Source: Actinotalea sp. Marseille-Q4924 (lineage in GTDB: Bacteria > Actinomycetota > Actinomycetes > Actinomycetales > Cellulomonadaceae). From it: a stretch of DNA of 64,000 nucleotides. Numbering within the stretch: the stretch's first letter is position 1; every line of letters starts with the position of its first letter. The notes below the pieces were generated by a model. That model worked only from the letters and a program-made list of their open reading frames with translations, did not search any database and was not told the origin of the DNA. Below, one piece after another: positions 38,259-50,007 of this stretch. Where the stretch lies: NCBI RefSeq assembly GCF_916618755.1, contig NZ_CAKAKB010000003.1:620001-684000 (forward strand), written 5' to 3'. Both the position numbers and the translations under genes were made by a program.

Positions 38259-39193
38259 GCTCGGAGCCGCCCACGACCACCGTCCCGTCCGGCATCCCGG
38301 TCCTCGAGGCGACGACGCCGACCCCGCGGGGAGAGCTGCCCGAGCTGCTGCTCATCACCGGCATGTCGGGCGCCGGTCGCAGCCGGGCCGCCGCGGTCCT
38401 CGAGGACCTCGACTGGTACGTCGTGGACAACCTGCCACCGCAGCTCCTGCCGCAGATGGTGCGGATGATGAGCGCGGCACACGGGGCGGTCCACCGTCTC
38501 GCGGCCGTCGTCGACGTCCGCGGACGGGAGTTCTTCCGCGACCTCGTCGAGGTGATCGACGGCCTCCGCGAGTCCGGCTTCCCCTACCGGCTGCTGTTCC
38601 TCGACGCGTCGGACCCGGTGCTGGTCCAGCGGTTCGAGGCCGTCCGGCGCCCCCACCCGCTGCAGGGTGAACGCCGGATCCTCGACGGCATCGCCGACGA
38701 GCGCGAGCTCATGCGCGGCATGCGTGAGCGCGCGGACATCGTCATCGACACCACCGAGCTCAACGTGCACGACCTCGCCCGCGAGGTGCGCGCGGCCGTG
38801 ACCGGGGGCGAGGGCGACGCGCTGCGGGTCAACGTCCTGTCCTTCGGCTTCAAGTACGGCCTGCCGCTCGACGCGGACCACGTCGTCGACGTGCGGTTCC
38901 TGTCCAACCCCTACTGGATCGGCGAGCTGCGCCACCTCACCGGGCGGGACGAGCCCGTGCGCGACTACGTGCTGGGCCTGCCCGGCGCGTCGCTGTTCGT
39001 CGAGCGGTACGTCGACGCCCTCGAACCGGTGCTCGCCGGCTACGAGACGGAGGACAAGCGGTACGCGACGGTCGCCGTCGGGTGCACCGGGGGCAAGCAC
39101 CGCTCCGTCGCGATCTCCGAGGCCGTGGCGGCCGCGCTCCGGCAGAGGGGCCACCGCGTCGTCGTGTCGCACCGCGACCTGGGGCGGGAGTGA
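38255..39193 (+). CDS. rapZ: RNase adapter RapZ family protein (YvcJ-type nucleotide-binding protein)
   Basis: A 312-residue P-loop protein. The P-loop is [11 protein letters not shown], with Arg where most P-loops have Lys; this variant is usual in actinobacterial relatives. It continues [18 protein letters not shown], then [14 protein letters not shown]. The C-terminal domain has [33 protein letters not shown] and [14 protein letters not shown]. coli RapZ guides RNase E on a GlmZ RNA; in actinobacteria the role is less clear. It sits in the conserved uvrC-rapZ-yvcK-whiA order, with 4-nt overlaps on both sides. Confidence 0.94.
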   Translation: MSSEPPTTTVPSGIPVLEATTPTPRGELPELLLITGMSGAGRSRAAAVLEDLDWYVVDNLPPQLLPQMVRMMSAAHGAVHRLAAVVDVRGREFFRDLVEVIDGLRESGFPYRLLFLDASDPVLVQRFEAVRRPHPLQGERRILDGIADERELMRGMRERADIVIDTTELNVHDLAREVRAAVTGGEGDALRVNVLSFGFKYGLPLDADHVVDVRFLSNPYWIGELRHLTGRDEPVRDYVLGLPGASLFVERYVDALEPVLAGYETEDKRYATVAVGCTGGKHRSVAISEAVAAALRQRGHRVVVSHRDLGRE

Positions 39194-40191
39194 CGGGCCC
39201 CGCGCCGGGGCTGCACCCCGGTGGTGTGGGCCCGGCCGTCGTCGCTCTCGGTGGTGGGCACGGGCTCTCCGCGAGCCTGTCCGCGCTCCGGCTCATGTCC
39301 GACCGCCTGACGGCGGTCGTCACCGTCGCCGACGACGGCGGCTCGAGCGGCCGGCTCCGGCAGGAGATGGGCGTGCTCCCGCCGGGGGACCTCCGGATGG
39401 CGCTGTCGGCGCTGTGCGACGACACCGACTGGGGCCGCACCTGGCGCGACGTCCTCCAGCACCGGTTCACGTCCGACGGGTCGCTGGACCAGCACGCCGT
39501 CGGCAACCTGCTCATCGTCGCGCTGTGGGAGCTCCTCGGGGACACCGTCGCCGGGCTCGACTGGGTCGGCCGGCTGCTCGGCTCGCGCGGTCGCGTCCTG
39601 CCCATGGCCGCGGTCCCGCTGGCCATCGAGGCGGAGCTCGTCGACACGGTCGACGGTTCCGAGCGCGTCACGGTCGTGCGGGGGCAGAGCCATGTCGCCA
39701 CCGCCGCCGGCCAGGTCAGGTCCGTGCGGCTCCTGCCCGCCGAGCCGCCGGCGTGCCCCGAGGCGGTCGCGGCCGTCGACGCGGCGGACTGGGTCGTGCT
39801 CGGCCCCGGCTCGTGGTTCACGTCCGTCATGCCGCACCTCCTCGTGCCCGAGCTCTCCGCGGCGCTGCACCGCACGGCCGCACGACGCTGCCTCACCCTC
39901 AACCTCTCCGCGGAGACGGGGGAGACCCCGGGGATGCGCGCCCACGACCACCTCGTCGCCCTCCGGCGGCACGCCCCGGACCTCCGCATCGACGTCGTCG
40001 TCGCCGACCCGAGCGCGATCGACGACGTCTCCGCCCTCCAGGACGAGTGCGCCGCCATGGGAGGGCACCTCCTCCTGCGCCAGGTGCGGGTCGGCGACGG
40101 CACGCCGTGCCACGACCCGCTGCGGCTCGCGGCGGCCTACCGCGACGCCTTCGAGGGCTTCCTGGGCGACATCGGGACGAGGGCGCGGTGA
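39190..40191 (+). CDS. Gluconeogenesis factor YvcK/CuvA family (2-phospho-L-lactate transferase-like)
   Basis: A 333-residue protein with the YvcK signature [18 protein letters not shown] near residue 15-32, [15 protein letters not shown] and [12 protein letters not shown], then [13 protein letters not shown] and [19 protein letters not shown]. YvcK/CuvA proteins bind UDP-sugars and are needed for growth on gluconeogenic carbon and for normal cell shape. The GTG at 39190 overlaps the rapZ stop by 4 nt. No direct evidence here for enzymatic activity. Confidence 0.93.
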   Translation: MTGPAPGLHPGGVGPAVVALGGGHGLSASLSALRLMSDRLTAVVTVADDGGSSGRLRQEMGVLPPGDLRMALSALCDDTDWGRTWRDVLQHRFTSDGSLDQHAVGNLLIVALWELLGDTVAGLDWVGRLLGSRGRVLPMAAVPLAIEAELVDTVDGSERVTVVRGQSHVATAAGQVRSVRLLPAEPPACPEAVAAVDAADWVVLGPGSWFTSVMPHLLVPELSAALHRTAARRCLTLNLSAETGETPGMRAHDHLVALRRHAPDLRIDVVVADPSAIDDVSALQDECAAMGGHLLLRQVRVGDGTPCHDPLRLAAAYRDAFEGFLGDIGTRAR

Positions 40192-40207
40192 TGGCAGGAT
40201 GACGCCC

Positions 40208-41188
40208 ATGGCGTTGACCGCACAGGTGAAGGACGAGCTCGCCCGTCTCCCCGTCGACAAGACCTCCCACCGCAAGGCGGAGGTGTCGGCGACCCTGCGG
40301 TTCGCCGGTGGCCTGCACATCATCTCCGGCCGCATCGTCATCGAGGCGGAGCTGGACACGGGGGTCGCCGCGCGGCGGCTGCGCCAGTTCGTGGCGGAGG
40401 TCTACGGCCACACGAGCGACGTCGTCGTCGTCAGCGGCGGCGGCCTGCGGCGGGGCACCCGCTACGTCGTCCGCGTGGTCAAGGACGGCGAGTCGCTGGC
40501 GCGTCAGACCGGGCTCCTCGACAACCGTGGCCGGCCCGTCCGCGGCCTGCCGCCCCAGGTGGTGTCGGCGGGGACGGGGGAGGCGGAGGCCGCCTGGCGC
40601 GGGGCGTTCCTCGCGCACGGCTCGCTCACCGAGCCGGGCCGGTCGGCCGCGCTGGAGGTGACGTGCCCCGGACCGGAGGCCGCCCTCGCGCTCGTGGGCG
40701 CCGCGCGGCGGCTGGGGATCGCCGCCAAGGCCCGAGAGGTCCGGGGCGTGGACCGCGTGGTCATCCGGGACGGGGACGCGATCGGCGCGATGCTGACCCG
40801 CCTCGGCGCCCACGACGCGGTGCTCGTGTGGGAGGAGCGGCGCATGCGTCGGGAGGTCCGCGGCACCGCGAACCGCCTGGCCAACTTCGACGACGCGAAC
40901 CTGAGGCGGTCCGCGCGCGCGGCCGTCGCGGCGGGTGCCCGCGTGGAGCGCGCCTTCGAGATCCTCGGCGAGGACCTGCCCGAGCACCTGCGCGAGGCCG
41001 GGATGCTGCGGCTCCAGCACAAGCAGGCGTCCCTGGAGGAGCTGGGTCAGCTGGCCGACCCGCCGCTGACGAAGGACGCCGTCGCCGGTCGCATCCGGCG
41101 GCTCCTCGCCACGGCGGACAAGAAGGCCGCGGAGCTGGGTCTGCCGGACACCGAGGCGGGCCTGACGGCCGACATGCTCGACGTCTGA
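40208..41188 (+). CDS. whiA: DNA-binding protein WhiA
   Basis: A 326-residue regulator conserved in Gram-positive bacteria. The N-terminal degenerate LAGLIDADG-like homing-endonuclease domain begins [16 protein letters not shown], with [15 protein letters not shown]. The C-terminal helix-turn-helix region has [20 protein letters not shown] and [20 protein letters not shown]. In Streptomyces WhiA acts with WhiB in sporulation septation; in others it affects division. ATG 40208 matches the family N-terminus; an ATG 9 nt upstream is also possible. Last gene of uvrC-rapZ-yvcK-whiA. Confidence 0.95.
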   Translation: MALTAQVKDELARLPVDKTSHRKAEVSATLRFAGGLHIISGRIVIEAELDTGVAARRLRQFVAEVYGHTSDVVVVSGGGLRRGTRYVVRVVKDGESLARQTGLLDNRGRPVRGLPPQVVSAGTGEAEAAWRGAFLAHGSLTEPGRSAALEVTCPGPEAALALVGAARRLGIAAKAREVRGVDRVVIRDGDAIGAMLTRLGAHDAVLVWEERRMRREVRGTANRLANFDDANLRRSARAAVAAGARVERAFEILGEDLPEHLREAGMLRLQHKQASLEELGQLADPPLTKDAVAGRIRRLLATADKKAAELGLPDTEAGLTADMLDV

Positions 41189-41204
41189 GCCGACCGGCAC
41201 GATC

Positions 41205-41227
41205 GGTCCCCGCCCAGGTGGGGGGCC
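41205..41227 (+). terminator. Possible terminator hairpin after whiA
   Basis: A 7-bp GC-rich stem (41205-41211 with 41221-41227, one G-T pair) lies 17 nt after the whiA stop. It is weaker than the other hairpins in the window. Confidence 0.45.
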
Positions 41228-41298
41228 GTGAGAAAGCAGCACGTCCTGCGGCGTCGCTGCCGGACGAACGTCCCGACGACGCGCGTGTGCCCGCCGTG

Positions 41299-42435
<1,137 letters not shown>

Positions 42436-42472
42436 CCGTCGTCCGTCCTCCGACGAGCACCGCACGATGACC

Positions 42473-42520
42473 GACGTCCGCGTGCGCCGCAGCCCCGAGC
42501 CCGCGGCGCACGCGGACGTC
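42473..42520 (+). terminator. Long perfect hairpin between gap and pgk
   Basis: An 18-bp perfect stem (42473-42490 with 42503-42520) with a 12-nt loop. It could terminate part of the transcripts or protect the gap mRNA 3' end, giving gap more mRNA than pgk-tpiA. No T-tract follows. Confidence 0.65.
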
Positions 42521-42557
42521 GTCGCGTCCGCCCCCTGACAGACACCGAGGAAGGCAC

Positions 42558-43769
42558 ATGAAGACCATCGACGACCTGGGCGACCTGCGCGGCAAGCGCG
42601 TGCTGGTCCGCTCCGACTTCAACGTCCCGCTGGACGGCAGCACGATCACCGACGACGGCCGCATCCGCGCGGCGCTGCCGACGCTCCAGAAGCTGATCGA
42701 CGCCGGTGCCCGGGTCGTGGTGACGGCCCACCTCGGGCGGCCCAAGGGCGCTCCCGATGCCAAGAACTCCCTCGCCCCGGTCGCGGTCCGGCTCGGTGAG
42801 CTGCTCGGCGTGCCGGTCCGCCTGGCCGAGGACACGGTGGGCGAGTCCGCTCGCGCCACGGTGGAGGGCCTGGCCGACGGCGAGGTCGCGCTCCTGGAGA
42901 ACATCCGCTTCGACGCGCGTGAGACCTCCAAGGACGAGGCGGAGCGCTCTGCGCTCGCCGACGACCTCGCCGCGCTCGCCGACGCCTACGTCTCGGACGG
43001 TTTCGGCGTCGTCCACCGCAAGCAGGCGTCCGTCTACGACGTGGCGCTGAAGCTGCCGGCCGCCGTCGGCGGGCTCGTGCTGTCCGAGGTGAGCGCGCTC
43101 CGTCGCGCCACCGACGACCCCGAGCGGCCCTACGTCGTCGTCCTCGGCGGGGCGAAGGTGTCCGACAAGCTCGGCGTCATCGCGAACCTCCTGACCAAGG
43201 CCGACCGTCTGCTCATCGGTGGCGGGATGGTCTTCACGTTCCTCGCGGCCAAGGGCTGGTCGGTCGGCACCTCGCTGCTCGAGGAGGACCAGGTCGAGAC
43301 GGTGAAGGGCTACCTCGCCACGGCCGAGGAGCGCGGCGTGGAGATCGTGCTGCCCACCGACGTCGTCGTCGCCGACGCCTTCGCCGCCGACGCACCCCAC
43401 GACGTGGTGCCGGCGGACGCGATGCCCGACGGCCGGATGGGCCTGGACATCGGCCCGGAGTCCGCCGAGCTGTTCGCGGCGAAGATCCGTGACGCGCGGA
43501 CGATCGTGTGGAACGGACCGATGGGCGTCTTCGAGTTCGAGGCGTTCGCCGCCGGCACCCGGGCGGTGGCCCAGGCCATGGTCGACGCCGGCCGGGACGG
43601 CGCGTTCTCGATCGTCGGCGGTGGCGACTCCGCCGCGGCCGTCCGTCAGCTCGGCTTCGACGAGGCGGGCTTCGGGCACATCTCCACCGGTGGTGGGGCG
43701 AGCCTGGAGTTCCTCGAGGGCAAGGAGCTCCCGGGTATCGCGGTCCTCGAGCAGAAGACGGAGAAGTGA
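42558..43769 (+). CDS. pgk: Phosphoglycerate kinase
   Basis: A 403-residue kinase that makes ATP from 1,3-bisphosphoglycerate. N-terminal substrate motifs are [13 protein letters not shown] and [12 protein letters not shown], then [13 protein letters not shown]. The nucleotide domain has [38 protein letters not shown] and the C-terminal [13 protein letters not shown] with [25 protein letters not shown] precedes the ATG. Stop is 2 nt before the tpiA ATG. Confidence 0.97.
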   Translation: MKTIDDLGDLRGKRVLVRSDFNVPLDGSTITDDGRIRAALPTLQKLIDAGARVVVTAHLGRPKGAPDAKNSLAPVAVRLGELLGVPVRLAEDTVGESARATVEGLADGEVALLENIRFDARETSKDEAERSALADDLAALADAYVSDGFGVVHRKQASVYDVALKLPAAVGGLVLSEVSALRRATDDPERPYVVVLGGAKVSDKLGVIANLLTKADRLLIGGGMVFTFLAAKGWSVGTSLLEEDQVETVKGYLATAEERGVEIVLPTDVVVADAFAADAPHDVVPADAMPDGRMGLDIGPESAELFAAKIRDARTIVWNGPMGVFEFEAFAAGTRAVAQAMVDAGRDGAFSIVGGGDSAAAVRQLGFDEAGFGHISTGGGASLEFLEGKELPGIAVLEQKTEK

Positions 43770-43771
43770 CG

Positions 43772-44569
43772 ATGGCGACGGTCCGCACCCCGCTCATGGC
43801 GGGCAACTGGAAGATGAACCTCGACCACCACCAGGCCACGCACCTCGTGCAGAAGCTGGCGTGGACGCTCAAGGACGCGAAGCACGACTACTCGGCCGTC
43901 GAGGTCGCCGTGCTCGTGCCCTTCACGGACCTGCGCTCCGTGCAGACGCTCGTCGACGGCGACAAGCTCGACCTCGTGTACGGCGCGCAGGACGTCTCCG
44001 CCCACACGGAGGGCGCCTACACCGGCGAGATCTCGCCGGTCATGCTCGCCAAGCTGGGCGTCACGTACGTCGCCGTCGGCCACTCCGAGCGCCGCGAGTA
44101 CCACCGCGAGGACGACGCGCTGTGCGCGGCGAAGGTCCGGTCGGCGTTCGGCCAGGGCATCGTGCCGATCCTCTGCGTCGGAGAGGGCCTGGACGTCCGC
44201 AAGGCGGGCGAGCAGGTCCCGTACACGCTGGCGCAGCTCGACGGTGCCCTGGAGGGGCTGCCCGCGGAGCACGCCAGCCGGATCGTCGTCGCGTACGAGC
44301 CGGTCTGGGCCATCGGCACCGGTGAGGTCGCCACCCCGGAGGACGCGCAGGAGGTCTGCCAGGCCATCCGTGAGCGGCTGGCCGAGCTGTACTCCCGCGA
44401 GGTCGCCGACGGCGTCCGCGTCCTGTACGGCGGCTCCGTGAAGTCCGGCAACGTCGCTGCGATCATGGCGCAGCCGGACGTGGACGGCGCCCTCGTCGGT
44501 GGCGCGAGCCTCGACGCCGAGGAGTTCGCCAAGATCGTCCGCTACCAGTCGCACAGCACGGGCCTCTGA
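43772..44569 (+). CDS. tpiA: Triosephosphate isomerase
   Basis: A 265-residue TIM barrel. [15 protein letters not shown] carries the substrate Lys, [11 protein letters not shown] the electrophilic His, [19 protein letters not shown] the catalytic Glu and loop 6, and [11 protein letters not shown] the phosphate site. The ATG at 43772 follows GGAGAA; a GTG at 43766 that overlaps the pgk stop is an alternative. Last gene of gap-pgk-tpiA, closed by a terminator 9 nt downstream. Confidence 0.97.
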   Translation: MATVRTPLMAGNWKMNLDHHQATHLVQKLAWTLKDAKHDYSAVEVAVLVPFTDLRSVQTLVDGDKLDLVYGAQDVSAHTEGAYTGEISPVMLAKLGVTYVAVGHSERREYHREDDALCAAKVRSAFGQGIVPILCVGEGLDVRKAGEQVPYTLAQLDGALEGLPAEHASRIVVAYEPVWAIGTGEVATPEDAQEVCQAIRERLAELYSREVADGVRVLYGGSVKSGNVAAIMAQPDVDGALVGGASLDAEEFAKIVRYQSHSTGL

Positions 44570-44578
44570 TCGACGCCC

Positions 44579-44610
44579 GTCGGCCCCCGTCCGGACGGGC
44601 GGGGGCCGAC
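44579..44610 (+). terminator. Intrinsic terminator after tpiA
   Basis: A 14-bp stem (44579-44592 with 44597-44610, one G-T pair) with a GGAC loop directly follows tpiA. Confidence 0.78.
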
Positions 44611-44662
44611 GCGTGCCACGCCCGAACCGGTGACGCGTGCGGGTTGCCCGCCCCGCGTCGCC

Positions 44663-44668
44663 TATCCT
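44663..44668 (+). promoter_or_regulatory. Candidate -10 (TATCCT) of secG
   Basis: TATCCT lies 56 nt before the secG start, downstream of the tpiA terminator. No strong -35. Confidence 0.45.
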
Positions 44669-44723
44669 TGAGCGGGCGCCCGCCGGTGCCCTGCTGCCGC
44701 ACGAGTGAGGAACAGACGAGTTC

Positions 44724-44966
44724 GTGGACGCCCTGCGCATCATCCTTCAGGTCCTGCTGGTCCTCTCCAGCTTCCTCGTCATCGTTCTCGTGCTCCTGCA
44801 CAAGGGCAAGGGAGGCGGCCTGTCGGACATGTTCGGCGGCGGCATCTCGAGCGGTGCGGGCAGCTCCGGCGTGGCCGAGCGGAACCTCAACCGCATCACC
44901 ATCGGCCTGGCCGTCCTCTGGGCGGTCGTCGTCGTGCTCTTGGGCCTGATCCAGCGCGTCAGCTGA
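44724..44966 (+). CDS. secG: Preprotein translocase subunit SecG
   Basis: An 80-residue membrane protein of the SecYEG channel. Two membrane spans are clear: about 5-25 (IILQVLLVLSSFLVIVLVLL) and 56-76 (IGLAVLWAVVVVLLGLI). Between them lies the conserved HKGKGGGLSDMFGGG with GSSGVAERNLNRIT. The usual SecG length is about 75-80. Adjacent to tpiA as in most actinobacteria; rbpA follows 15 nt later and probably shares the transcript. Confidence 0.95.
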   Translation: MDALRIILQVLLVLSSFLVIVLVLLHKGKGGGLSDMFGGGISSGAGSSGVAERNLNRITIGLAVLWAVVVVLLGLIQRVS

Positions 44967-44981
44967 CAACGGAGGTCGACC

Positions 44982-45329
44982 GTGGCGAGCGGTAGTGCAA
45001 TTCGAGGGTCCCGCGTCGGCGCGGGACCGATGGGTGAGGCCGAGCGCGGGGAGTCCGCTCCCCGGTTCTGGGTGTCGTACTGGTGCGCCAACGGCCACGA
45101 GACGCGTCCCAGCTTCTCCGAGGAGGCCGGAGCCGAGGCGCCGGAGACGTGGGACTGCCCGCGCTGCGGCTACCCCGCCGGTCAGGACCAGGAGAACCCT
45201 CCGGCCCCGGTGCGGAACGAGCCGTACAAGACGCACCTGGCCTACGTGAAGGAGCGTCGCACGGACGAGGACGGCGCGGCCATCCTCGACGAGGCGCTCT
45301 CGGCCCTGCGGGCCCGACGGGGCGGCTGA
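44982..45329 (+). CDS. rbpA: RNA polymerase-binding protein RbpA
   Basis: A 115-residue activator found only in actinobacteria, which tethers the primary sigma factor to RNA polymerase and stabilises the open complex. The N-terminal GSAIRGSRVGAGPMGEAERG is nearly invariant. The core domain has FWVSYWCANGHETRPSF and WDCPRCGYPAGQD, carrying the Cys residues of the zinc-like site, and the C-terminal sigma-interaction helix holds TDEDGAAILDEALSALRARR. The GTG at 44982 follows GGAGG. Convergent to pgl. Confidence 0.97.
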   Translation: MASGSAIRGSRVGAGPMGEAERGESAPRFWVSYWCANGHETRPSFSEEAGAEAPETWDCPRCGYPAGQDQENPPAPVRNEPYKTHLAYVKERRTDEDGAAILDEALSALRARRGG

Positions 45330-45405
45330 GCCCACCACGGCTCCGGCCGCGGCGGGCGGCACGGCGGCTGCGGCCGTCGGGCCGGTGCGCCGTGCCCGCT
45401 GGACG

Positions 45406-46194
45406 TCAGTCCGCCGACGGCACCTGGCTCGCCGCCTCGACGTCCAGCAGCCAGAGGGTCCGCCGCCGCCCGAGCGCACCGGCAGCCGGGGTGCTCACGA
45501 TGTCGTCGCCCGCCAGCCCGCGGGCGGCCGCCTCGGCCTTGTCCGCGCCGGCGACGACCAGCCACACCTCGAGGGCCGCCTCGATCACCGGCCACGTCAG
45601 GCTCACGCGTTCCGGCGGCGGCTTCGGTGAGCCGTGCACGCCGACCACGGTGCGGTCCACCACGGTGAGCGCCTCGTGGCCCGGGAAGAGCGACGCGACG
45701 TGGCCGTCGGGTCCCATGCCGAGCAGCAGCACGTCGAACGTGGGGACGGCCGGACCCGCGTCGTCGCCCGGCTCGTGCTCCGCCGCGAAGCTCCCGAGCT
45801 CGGTGGCATAGGCCTCCGCGGAGTCCTCGGGCGTCGCGATCCCGGGGGCGTCCGCCGCCGGCATGGCGTGGATGTTCCCGGCGGGGATCGGCAGGGCTTC
45901 CAGGAGCGCCTCGCGGGCCTGCGTCTCGTTCCGGTCCGGGTGCCCCGTGGGCAGGAACCGCTCGTCGCCCCACCAGAGGTGCACGCCGGTCCAGTCGACG
46001 GCGTCCCGCAGCGGCGAGGTGGCGACCTCGCGCAGCGTCCGGATGCCCACCGTGCCGCCGGTGAGTCCGACGTGCAGCGGTCGGTGCGTCGCCTGGCCGT
46101 CGAGGAGCAGCAGGAGGAGCCGGGCCGCGGTGGCGGACGCGACGGTGGCGGCGTCGGGGTGCACGACGGCGAGCCGCCCTGGTCGTGTCGTCAT
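45406..46194 (-). CDS. pgl: 6-phosphogluconolactonase
   Basis: A 262-residue DevB/NagB-like hydrolase for the second step of the oxidative pentose phosphate pathway. VGLTGGTVGIRTL corresponds to the sugar-phosphate loop, VHLWWGDERFLPTGHPDRNE holds the family DERF motif, and LLLGMGPDGHVASLFPGH the catalytic loop with His. The last gene of tkt-tal-zwf-opcA-pgl; it overlaps opcA by 4 nt. Confidence 0.94.
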   Translation of the reverse strand: MTTRPGRLAVVHPDAATVASATAARLLLLLLDGQATHRPLHVGLTGGTVGIRTLREVATSPLRDAVDWTGVHLWWGDERFLPTGHPDRNETQAREALLEALPIPAGNIHAMPAADAPGIATPEDSAEAYATELGSFAAEHEPGDDAGPAVPTFDVLLLGMGPDGHVASLFPGHEALTVVDRTVVGVHGSPKPPPERVSLTWPVIEAALEVWLVVAGADKAEAAARGLAGDDIVSTPAAGALGRRRTLWLLDVEAASQVPSAD

Positions 46195-47105
46195 CGGTCG
46201 ACCCTCTCCAGCCCGATGGTGAGCACCTCGCCGAACACCTCGTCGGGGTCAAGTCGCCGCAGGTCCTCGGCGACGCACTCGGTCAGCTGGCGCAGCGGCA
46301 TGGACACGCGCCGCTCCGGCTGACCGGGCTGCTGCAGGGTCGCGACACGACCGTCCGGCCGGTCGATGACGACCGGCCCGCTGCTGCGCTCGAGCTCCAC
46401 CCGCGTCACCGCCTCCGCGTCGAGGGTGACCACGTCCACGGGGCAGTCCAGCGACTCCGCCAGCCACGCCGCCAGCAGCCACACGCTGGGGTGCCGTCCG
46501 GAGCCGTGCACGGCGGCGCGGGTGACCGGCTCGTGCGGAGGCTGGTCCAGGGCCGCGGCGAGGAGACCGCGCCAGACCGTCAGCCGGGTCCACGCGAGGT
46601 CCGTGTCCCCGGCGGCGTAGGCCGCCCGGAGCCGGCGCAGGGCGTCCCGCGGCTCGGCGCAGCGGACCGTGTCGGTGATCCGTCGCTGCGCCATCCGGCC
46701 GAGCGGGTGCTCGGCGGGCACGTCCGGCATCGAGTCGGGCCACCAGACGACGATCGGCGCGTCCGGCAGGAGGAGCGGCATGACCAGGGTGTCCCCGTGC
46801 GCGAGCATCTCGCCGGACGCGCGGAGCACGACGACCTCGCTGGCACCCGCGTCGCCGCCGACGCGGATCTGGGCGTCCACCCGGCCGTGCTCGCACCGCT
46901 GGTCCTCGGCCAGGACGATCACCCGGCAGGGGTGCTCCCGGCTCGCCGCGTTGGCGACGCCGACGGCGTCCTCGAGGTGGTCCGCCGCCACCTCCACGAG
47001 CAGCGTGAGGACCCGTCCGAGGGCGACCGCGCCGCCCTCGTCGCGCAGTCGGAGCAGCGCCTTCGCCACGGCGGACGTCGTCGTGTCGGGCATGTCGTGG
47101 ATCAT
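46191..47105 (-). CDS. opcA: Glucose-6-phosphate dehydrogenase assembly protein OpcA
   Basis: A 304-residue protein found next to zwf in actinobacteria and cyanobacteria and needed for full G6PDH activity or assembly. Motifs are AASREHPCRVIVL, LPDAPIVVWWPDSMP and HPLGRMAQRRITDT, then WTRLTVWRGLLAAALDQPP. GGAGG lies 7 nt before the ATG at 47105. Downstream of zwf with a 40-nt gap and overlapping pgl by 4 nt. Confidence 0.95.
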   Translation of the reverse strand: MIHDMPDTTTSAVAKALLRLRDEGGAVALGRVLTLLVEVAADHLEDAVGVANAASREHPCRVIVLAEDQRCEHGRVDAQIRVGGDAGASEVVVLRASGEMLAHGDTLVMPLLLPDAPIVVWWPDSMPDVPAEHPLGRMAQRRITDTVRCAEPRDALRRLRAAYAAGDTDLAWTRLTVWRGLLAAALDQPPHEPVTRAAVHGSGRHPSVWLLAAWLAESLDCPVDVVTLDAEAVTRVELERSSGPVVIDRPDGRVATLQQPGQPERRVSMPLRQLTECVAEDLRRLDPDEVFGEVLTIGLERVDR

Positions 47106-47145
47106 CGTCGTCCTCCGTCGCTGGGCACCGCAGGCACCGTCCCGC

Positions 47146-48687
47146 TCATGGCCGGCGCCAGCTGCGTCCGTCGCGGGCCATCATCGCGTCCGCCGACTCC
47201 GGCCCCCACGTCCCCGAGCGGTAGGGCTCGGGCCGGCCGTTCTCCGCCCAGTACGCCGTGATGGGGTCGAGGATGCGCCAGCTGAGCTCGACCTCCTCGT
47301 GGCGGGGGAACAGCGGCGGGTCACCGAGCAGGACGTCGAGGATGAGCCGCTCGTAGGCCTCGGGGGACGACTCCGTGAAGGCGTGCCCGTAGCCGAAGTC
47401 CATCGTGACGTCGCGGACCTCCATCGCGGTGCCGGGGACCTTGGAGCCGAACCGCATCGTCACGCCCTCGTCGGGCTGGACGCGGATCACCAGCGCGTTG
47501 TTGCCCAGCTCCTCCGTCGCCGTCGACTCGAACGGCAGGTGCGGTGCCTTCTTGAACACGACGGCGATCTCGGTGACGCGCCGGCCGAGCCGCTTGCCGG
47601 CCCGCAGGTAGAACGGCACCCCGGCCCAGCGCCGCGTGTCGATGTCGAGCCGGATCGCCGCGTACGTCTCGGTCGTGGAGTCCGGGCCGATGCCCTGCTC
47701 GTCGAGGTACCCGACGACCTCCTCCCCGCCCTGCCACCCGGCGGCGTACTGGCCGCGGGCCGTGTGACGGGCCAGGTCCTTGGGGATCCGGACCGCCGAG
47801 AGCACCTTCTCCTTCTCGGCGCGCAGCGCGTCCGCGTCGAAGGAGACCGGCTCCTCCATCGCCGTCAGCGCGAGCAGCTGCAGGAGGTGGTTCTGGATGA
47901 CGTCGCGTGCGGCGCCGATCCCGTCGTAGTACCCCGCGCGGCCGCCGATGCCGATGTCCTCGGCCATCGTGATCTGCACGTGGTCGACGAAGTGCGCGTT
48001 CCAGATCGGCTCGAACAGCTGGTTCGCGAACCGCAGCGCCAGCATGTTCTGGACGGTCTCCTTGCCCAGGTAGTGGTCGATGCGGAACACCGACTCGGGC
48101 TCGAAGACCTCCGAGACGACGTCGTTGAGCTCCCGGGCGCTCGCCAGGTCGTGGCCGAACGGCTTCTCGACGACGACGCGCCGCCACGCCCCCTCAGGCT
48201 GCTCCGACAGGCCGGAGCGGGCGAGCTGACGGCAGACGAGAGGGAACGCGCTTGGCGGCACGGACAGGTAGAACGCGTGGTTCCCGCCCGTGCCCCGCTC
48301 CGCGTCCAGCTCGGCGACGGTCGTGCTGAGCCGGTCGAACGCCGCGTCGTCGTCGAACTCGCCCTGGACGAACCGGATGCCCTCCGCGAGCTGCTTCCAC
48401 GTGGTCTCCCGGAACGGCGTCCGGGCGTTGGCCTTGACCGCGTCGTGGACGACCTCGGCGAAGTCCTGGGTCTCCCAGTCGCGGCGTGCGAAGCCGGTGA
48501 GCGCGAAGCCCGGGGGGAGCAGCCCCCGGTTGGCCAGGTCGTACACCGCCGGCATGAGCTTGCGGCGTGCGAGGTCTCCCGTGACGCCGAAGATGACGAG
48601 GCCGCAGGGGCCCGCGATCCGGGGCAGTCGGCGGTCCCGCGGGTCGCGCAGCGGGTTGAGCTCCGCCGTGACGGGGCTGGGGCTCAC
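47146..48687 (-). CDS. zwf: Glucose-6-phosphate 1-dehydrogenase
   Basis: A 513-residue enzyme, the usual length, giving NADPH and 6-phosphogluconolactone. The coenzyme motif is [15 protein letters not shown] near residue 30. The active-site signature [15 protein letters not shown] carries the substrate-binding Asp-His and Lys, preceded by [14 protein letters not shown]. The C-terminus has [21 protein letters not shown]. The GTG at 48687 overlaps the tal stop by 4 nt (GTGA). Confidence 0.97.
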   Translation of the reverse strand: MSPSPVTAELNPLRDPRDRRLPRIAGPCGLVIFGVTGDLARRKLMPAVYDLANRGLLPPGFALTGFARRDWETQDFAEVVHDAVKANARTPFRETTWKQLAEGIRFVQGEFDDDAAFDRLSTTVAELDAERGTGGNHAFYLSVPPSAFPLVCRQLARSGLSEQPEGAWRRVVVEKPFGHDLASARELNDVVSEVFEPESVFRIDHYLGKETVQNMLALRFANQLFEPIWNAHFVDHVQITMAEDIGIGGRAGYYDGIGAARDVIQNHLLQLLALTAMEEPVSFDADALRAEKEKVLSAVRIPKDLARHTARGQYAAGWQGGEEVVGYLDEQGIGPDSTTETYAAIRLDIDTRRWAGVPFYLRAGKRLGRRVTEIAVVFKKAPHLPFESTATEELGNNALVIRVQPDEGVTMRFGSKVPGTAMEVRDVTMDFGYGHAFTESSPEAYERLILDVLLGDPPLFPRHEEVELSWRILDPITAYWAENGRPEPYRSGTWGPESADAMMARDGRSWRRP

Positions 48688-49838
48688 TCGGCGCTCTCCC
48701 CGTCCTGGCCGGTGCCCCGCAGGCCCTCCGTCACCGTCTGCAGCAGCTCGGCCCAGCTGGCCTCGAACTTCTCCACGCCCTCGACCTCGAGCTGCTCGGT
48801 CACTGCGTCCAGGTCGATGCCGACGGCGGCCAGGCGCTCCATCCGGGCGGCGGCGTCGTCGTACGCGGTGGTCACGGTGTCGCCGCGGACCTCGCCGTGG
48901 TCGGCGACGGCCTCGAGGGTCTTGCCGGGCATGGTGTTCACCGTGTCCGGCGCGACGAGCTCGTCGACGTAGAGCGTGTCGGGGTACGCGGGGTCCTTGA
49001 CCCCCGTCGACGCCCACAGGGGACGCTGGACCTGCGCGCCGGCGGTGGCGAGGCCCTGCCACCGGGGCGAGGCGCACACCTCCTCGAAGTACTTGTACGC
49101 GAGGCGCGCGTTGGCGATCGCCGTGGTGCCCCGCAGGTCCGCCGCCTCGGGGCTGCCGATCGCGTCGAGCTGCGGGTCGACGGCCGCGTCCACGCGCGAG
49201 ACGAAGAAGGACGCGACGGACTCGATCGTGGTGAGGTCGAGGCCCTTCGCCCGGGCCTGCTCCAGGCCGTCGAGGTAGGCGTCGACCACGGCGCGGTAGC
49301 GCTCCAGCGAGAAGATGAGCGTGACGTTCACGCTGATCCCCTCCGCGATGGCGGCGGTGATCGCCGGCAGGCCCTCCACGGTCGCGGGGATCTTGATGAA
49401 GAGGTTCGGGCGGTCGACGGTGGCCCACAGCCGGCGGGCGGCCGCCAGCGTGCCGTCGGTGTCGCGCGCGAGCCGCGGGTCGACCTCGAGGGACACGCGG
49501 CCGTCCCGGCCGGTCTCCTGGTGGACCGGGGCGAGGAGGTCGCACGCCTCGCGGACGTCGTCGGTGGTGATGGCGAACACGGCCTCGTCGACGTCCGCCC
49601 CGGACGCCGCGAGCTCGCGGAGCTGCTCGTCGTAGGCGTCGCCCTTCGACAGGGCGGACGCGAAGATCGTCGGGTTGCTGGTCACGCCGACGACGCCGCG
49701 CTCGTCCACGAGCCGCTGGAGCTCACCGGTGCGCAGGAGCTCACGGGACAGGTCGTCGAGCCAGATGGCGACACCCGCCTCGCTCAGGCGGGTGACGGGG
49801 GCGGGGGTGGTACCGGCTGCTGCGGTCTGCTCGGTCAT
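48684..49838 (-). CDS. tal: Transaldolase
   Basis: A 384-residue class I aldolase of the non-oxidative pentose phosphate pathway, in the longer Tal subgroup typical of actinobacteria and cyanobacteria. [20 protein letters not shown] is the N-terminal signature. The Schiff-base Lys lies in [16 protein letters not shown], followed by [15 protein letters not shown] and [15 protein letters not shown]. The AGGAGGA site precedes the ATG. Overlaps zwf by 4 nt. Confidence 0.97.
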   Translation of the reverse strand: MTEQTAAAGTTPAPVTRLSEAGVAIWLDDLSRELLRTGELQRLVDERGVVGVTSNPTIFASALSKGDAYDEQLRELAASGADVDEAVFAITTDDVREACDLLAPVHQETGRDGRVSLEVDPRLARDTDGTLAAARRLWATVDRPNLFIKIPATVEGLPAITAAIAEGISVNVTLIFSLERYRAVVDAYLDGLEQARAKGLDLTTIESVASFFVSRVDAAVDPQLDAIGSPEAADLRGTTAIANARLAYKYFEEVCASPRWQGLATAGAQVQRPLWASTGVKDPAYPDTLYVDELVAPDTVNTMPGKTLEAVADHGEVRGDTVTTAYDDAAARMERLAAVGIDLDAVTEQLEVEGVEKFEASWAELLQTVTEGLRGTGQDGESAE

Positions 49839-50007
49839 CGTTCCTCCTGCGGTGAGGTGGTGTCGCCGTGCACGGTCCGGACGGTGTGCGTCGGCTGCGG
49901 GACGGTCGGTGCGGGTGGACGTGCCGGCGAGGTGGACGCGGACGGTGGGGCGGGCCGGGCCTGCGACGTCGGGCCGGGGGCGGCTGCCCGCCCCCGGCCC
50001 GGCGTGC

